NCBI GenBank assembly: GCA_965651255.1
Contig: CBFGRU010000206.1
Span: 1-5,665, forward strand
DNA length: 5,665 bases
Reading direction: 5' to 3'
Origin: CBFGRU01 sp965651255
Lineage (GTDB): Bacteria; Planctomycetota; Phycisphaerae; Phycisphaerales; SM1A02
Below the pieces are notes generated by a model. The model searched no databases. It saw only the letters and a program-made list of their open reading frames with translations, and was not told the DNA's origin. The position numbers and the translations under genes were made by a program. Positions 4,407 through 5,665 of the stretch are shown here, one piece after another. The number at the start of each line of letters is the position of its first letter. Within the stretch, counting starts at the first letter, position 1.

Positions 4407-5648
4407 TTAGGCGGAGTGCGGATCGGCCGGAGGACTAAACATCATTGCGATCTGCGAGCCGTAGATCGGATAGTCGATGCGGCAGCGGTAGGCACGGAAA
4501 GTCGATTCATCCCACCCGAGGCGCGCGCACACATCGCGCAGCATCGGGATGTACTTGGGGATGTCGGCGGAACGACATCGCGCCACACCCTTTCCAAGGG
4601 CGGAGATCGACTCGAGAAGATCGAGCCGATCGATATCGCGCGAGGAGTCGTTGACATTTGCCACACCGTCGAGCGCCGTGTCATAGATTGCCAGTTGCGG
4701 ATCACTGTCGGGATACACCGCCTCGTGCACCAGGACATCAAAAAGCAGTGTCTTGCTCGGCGTACCGATTTCTGCGAACACGTAACCCTTTCGCGGTCGA
4801 TCGCGACGAACGTAGCGATCCATCTCGGCGAAGTTTGCTTCGGCGAAGACGAGATCGATTGCGCTGTTCGGGCCGAAGTCGCTTCCACCAAGCGTGTAAT
4901 GCATGACGGTGCCGGTCGGGTGGACATCGAGCGGCGGGCTGGGCGGATTGCAGTACTCCTCCAGCCGGATACCGCTCAGGTCTTCGATCGGCTTCCGGTC
5001 GAGCGTGGTCGGTCGCCGGCGACCTCCGGGAGTATCCATCAGGCGTGAAGCGAACTTCACGACCACGCCGGGTCGCAGTCGCTGCAGGCCGAACATGCCG
5101 AAGAGCCAGACGACATCGAGCGTGCGACCGTCATCAGCCGGATGGAGCAGGCAGGTGGCCAGATTGACATCGGCGCTCGAACCCTTGAGATGACTCATTG
5201 CCTTAAACGCGGCCTGCTTCCGGCGGAGCTCGAACTCGCGCCGGACTTCCGGCAACCAGGCGGAGATCATTGCATCGAGGGCTGAACGATCACCTGCTTC
5301 GCGGCGGATCAGTGATTCAAAACGACCAATCGCCTCTTCGGCTCGTTGCACAAGGGCGGAATCAACACCGTGCTTGGTCGCAGCGCGAAGGACTCGTCGC
5401 AGTGGATCCGGGCCGGGGACCAAATGGGTGACCGCGATGGGATCACGATTGCGTGCGGCCTTCAAAAGGCGACTGGTCAGAACTTTGTCGACACCGAGTC
5501 GCCGCGCCAGGTGCTGCGGCCGGTGAGGTGAGCCCGGGATCTGATCCAGAACGGCGTTGAGTGAATCGGCCAATGCGATGCCGACCGCGGAGACTTCGTC
5601 CTCGACGGTGGCCGTTGGATCGATCTGATCTGACGTAACCTCAATCAT
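4407..5648 (-). CDS. putative helix-turn-helix protein of unknown function
   Basis: This encodes 413 residues with no signal peptide or membrane segment. Residues 42-64 (RPQHLARRLGVDKVLTSRLL and on) read as a helix-turn-helix: an L-A-R-x-L-G-V turn followed by a recognition helix. Next comes a conserved-looking DPIAVTHLVPGPDPLRRVL segment (69-87), then a helical stretch with AGDRSALDAMISAW (118-131). The C-terminal half (about 175-405) is a mixed alpha/beta domain with motifs such as FAEIGTPSKTLLFDVLVHE, IYDTALDGVANVNDSSRDID and the closing YRCRIDYPIYGSQIAMMF. From memory this combination recurs in planctomycete and some proteobacterial hypothetical proteins. No enzymatic signature is visible. 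A regulator that binds a ligand or a protein through the C-terminal domain is a reasonable guess, no more. The ATG at 5648 has no clear ribosome binding site in the 17 bases available, so the start is moderately sure. No terminator follows the TAA (4409-4407). Confidence 0.75.
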   Translation of the reverse strand: MIEVTSDQIDPTATVEDEVSAVGIALADSLNAVLDQIPGSPHRPQHLARRLGVDKVLTSRLLKAARNRDPIAVTHLVPGPDPLRRVLRAATKHGVDSALVQRAEEAIGRFESLIRREAGDRSALDAMISAWLPEVRREFELRRKQAAFKAMSHLKGSSADVNLATCLLHPADDGRTLDVVWLFGMFGLQRLRPGVVVKFASRLMDTPGGRRRPTTLDRKPIEDLSGIRLEEYCNPPSPPLDVHPTGTVMHYTLGGSDFGPNSAIDLVFAEANFAEMDRYVRRDRPRKGYVFAEIGTPSKTLLFDVLVHEAVYPDSDPQLAIYDTALDGVANVNDSSRDIDRLDLLESISALGKGVARCRSADIPKYIPMLRDVCARLGWDESTFRAYRCRIDYPIYGSQIAMMFSPPADPHSA

Positions 5649-5665
5649 GACAGTTGTTTTGGGCA

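Noticed and set aside
4700..4740. Possible metalloprotease motif (VHEAVYP) in the 413-residue protein
   Set aside because: The pattern is not HEXXH, since no histidine follows at the required place. It gives no support for a zinc-binding site.
4416..5048. 210-codon + strand frame opposite the helix-turn-helix gene
   Set aside because: It lies fully antisense to a protein with coherent motifs, and its own translation shows no family signature.

Overview
The window looks like a piece of a chromosome from a planctomycete or a relative in the PVC group (Planctomycetota, Verrucomicrobiota, Chlamydiota). This is an inference. It rests on moderately high GC content, on a protein collinear with chlamydial OmcB, on a DUF481-type outer-membrane protein (so a diderm cell), and on a 413-residue helix-turn-helix protein that resembles planctomycete hypothetical proteins. 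Nothing in the sequence fixes the genus. I see no mobile element, CRISPR array, tRNA or rRNA.

Layout: (1) 1-175 is upstream DNA with a candidate promoter and a compact hairpin just before the mscL ribosome binding site. (2) 176-589 (+) is mscL, the large-conductance mechanosensitive channel. (3) 590-1055 is a long intergenic region holding weak hairpins behind mscL, a possible 43-codon secreted peptide (711-842), and a plausible promoter and leader hairpins for the next gene. (4) 1056-2612 (+) is a 518-residue putative lipoprotein of four DUF11-like repeats, closed by a textbook intrinsic terminator. (5) 2780-3778 (+) is a signal-peptide protein with a small N-terminal beta-rich domain and a DUF481 beta-barrel, starting at GTG. 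(6) 3815-3847 is a strong hairpin between convergent genes, probably a bidirectional terminator. (7) 3890-4216 (-) is a single-domain rhodanese with its own good promoter. (8) 4407-5648 (-) is a 413-residue putative DNA-binding protein of unknown function, complete at both ends.

Three neighbouring + strand genes (MscL, the DUF11 lipoprotein, the DUF481 porin-like protein) all belong to the cell envelope, but each seems to be its own transcription unit. The terminator at 2630-2664 separates the second from the third. The rhodanese and the regulator-like gene lie on the other strand and have no evident functional link to the envelope genes.

The most interesting item is the DUF11 protein. It appears collinear over most of its length with the chlamydial 60-kDa cysteine-rich envelope protein OmcB, but it has lost most of the cysteines and carries a lipobox. 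I do not see an obvious new multi-gene system. The remaining second-look items are small ORFs and structured leaders.
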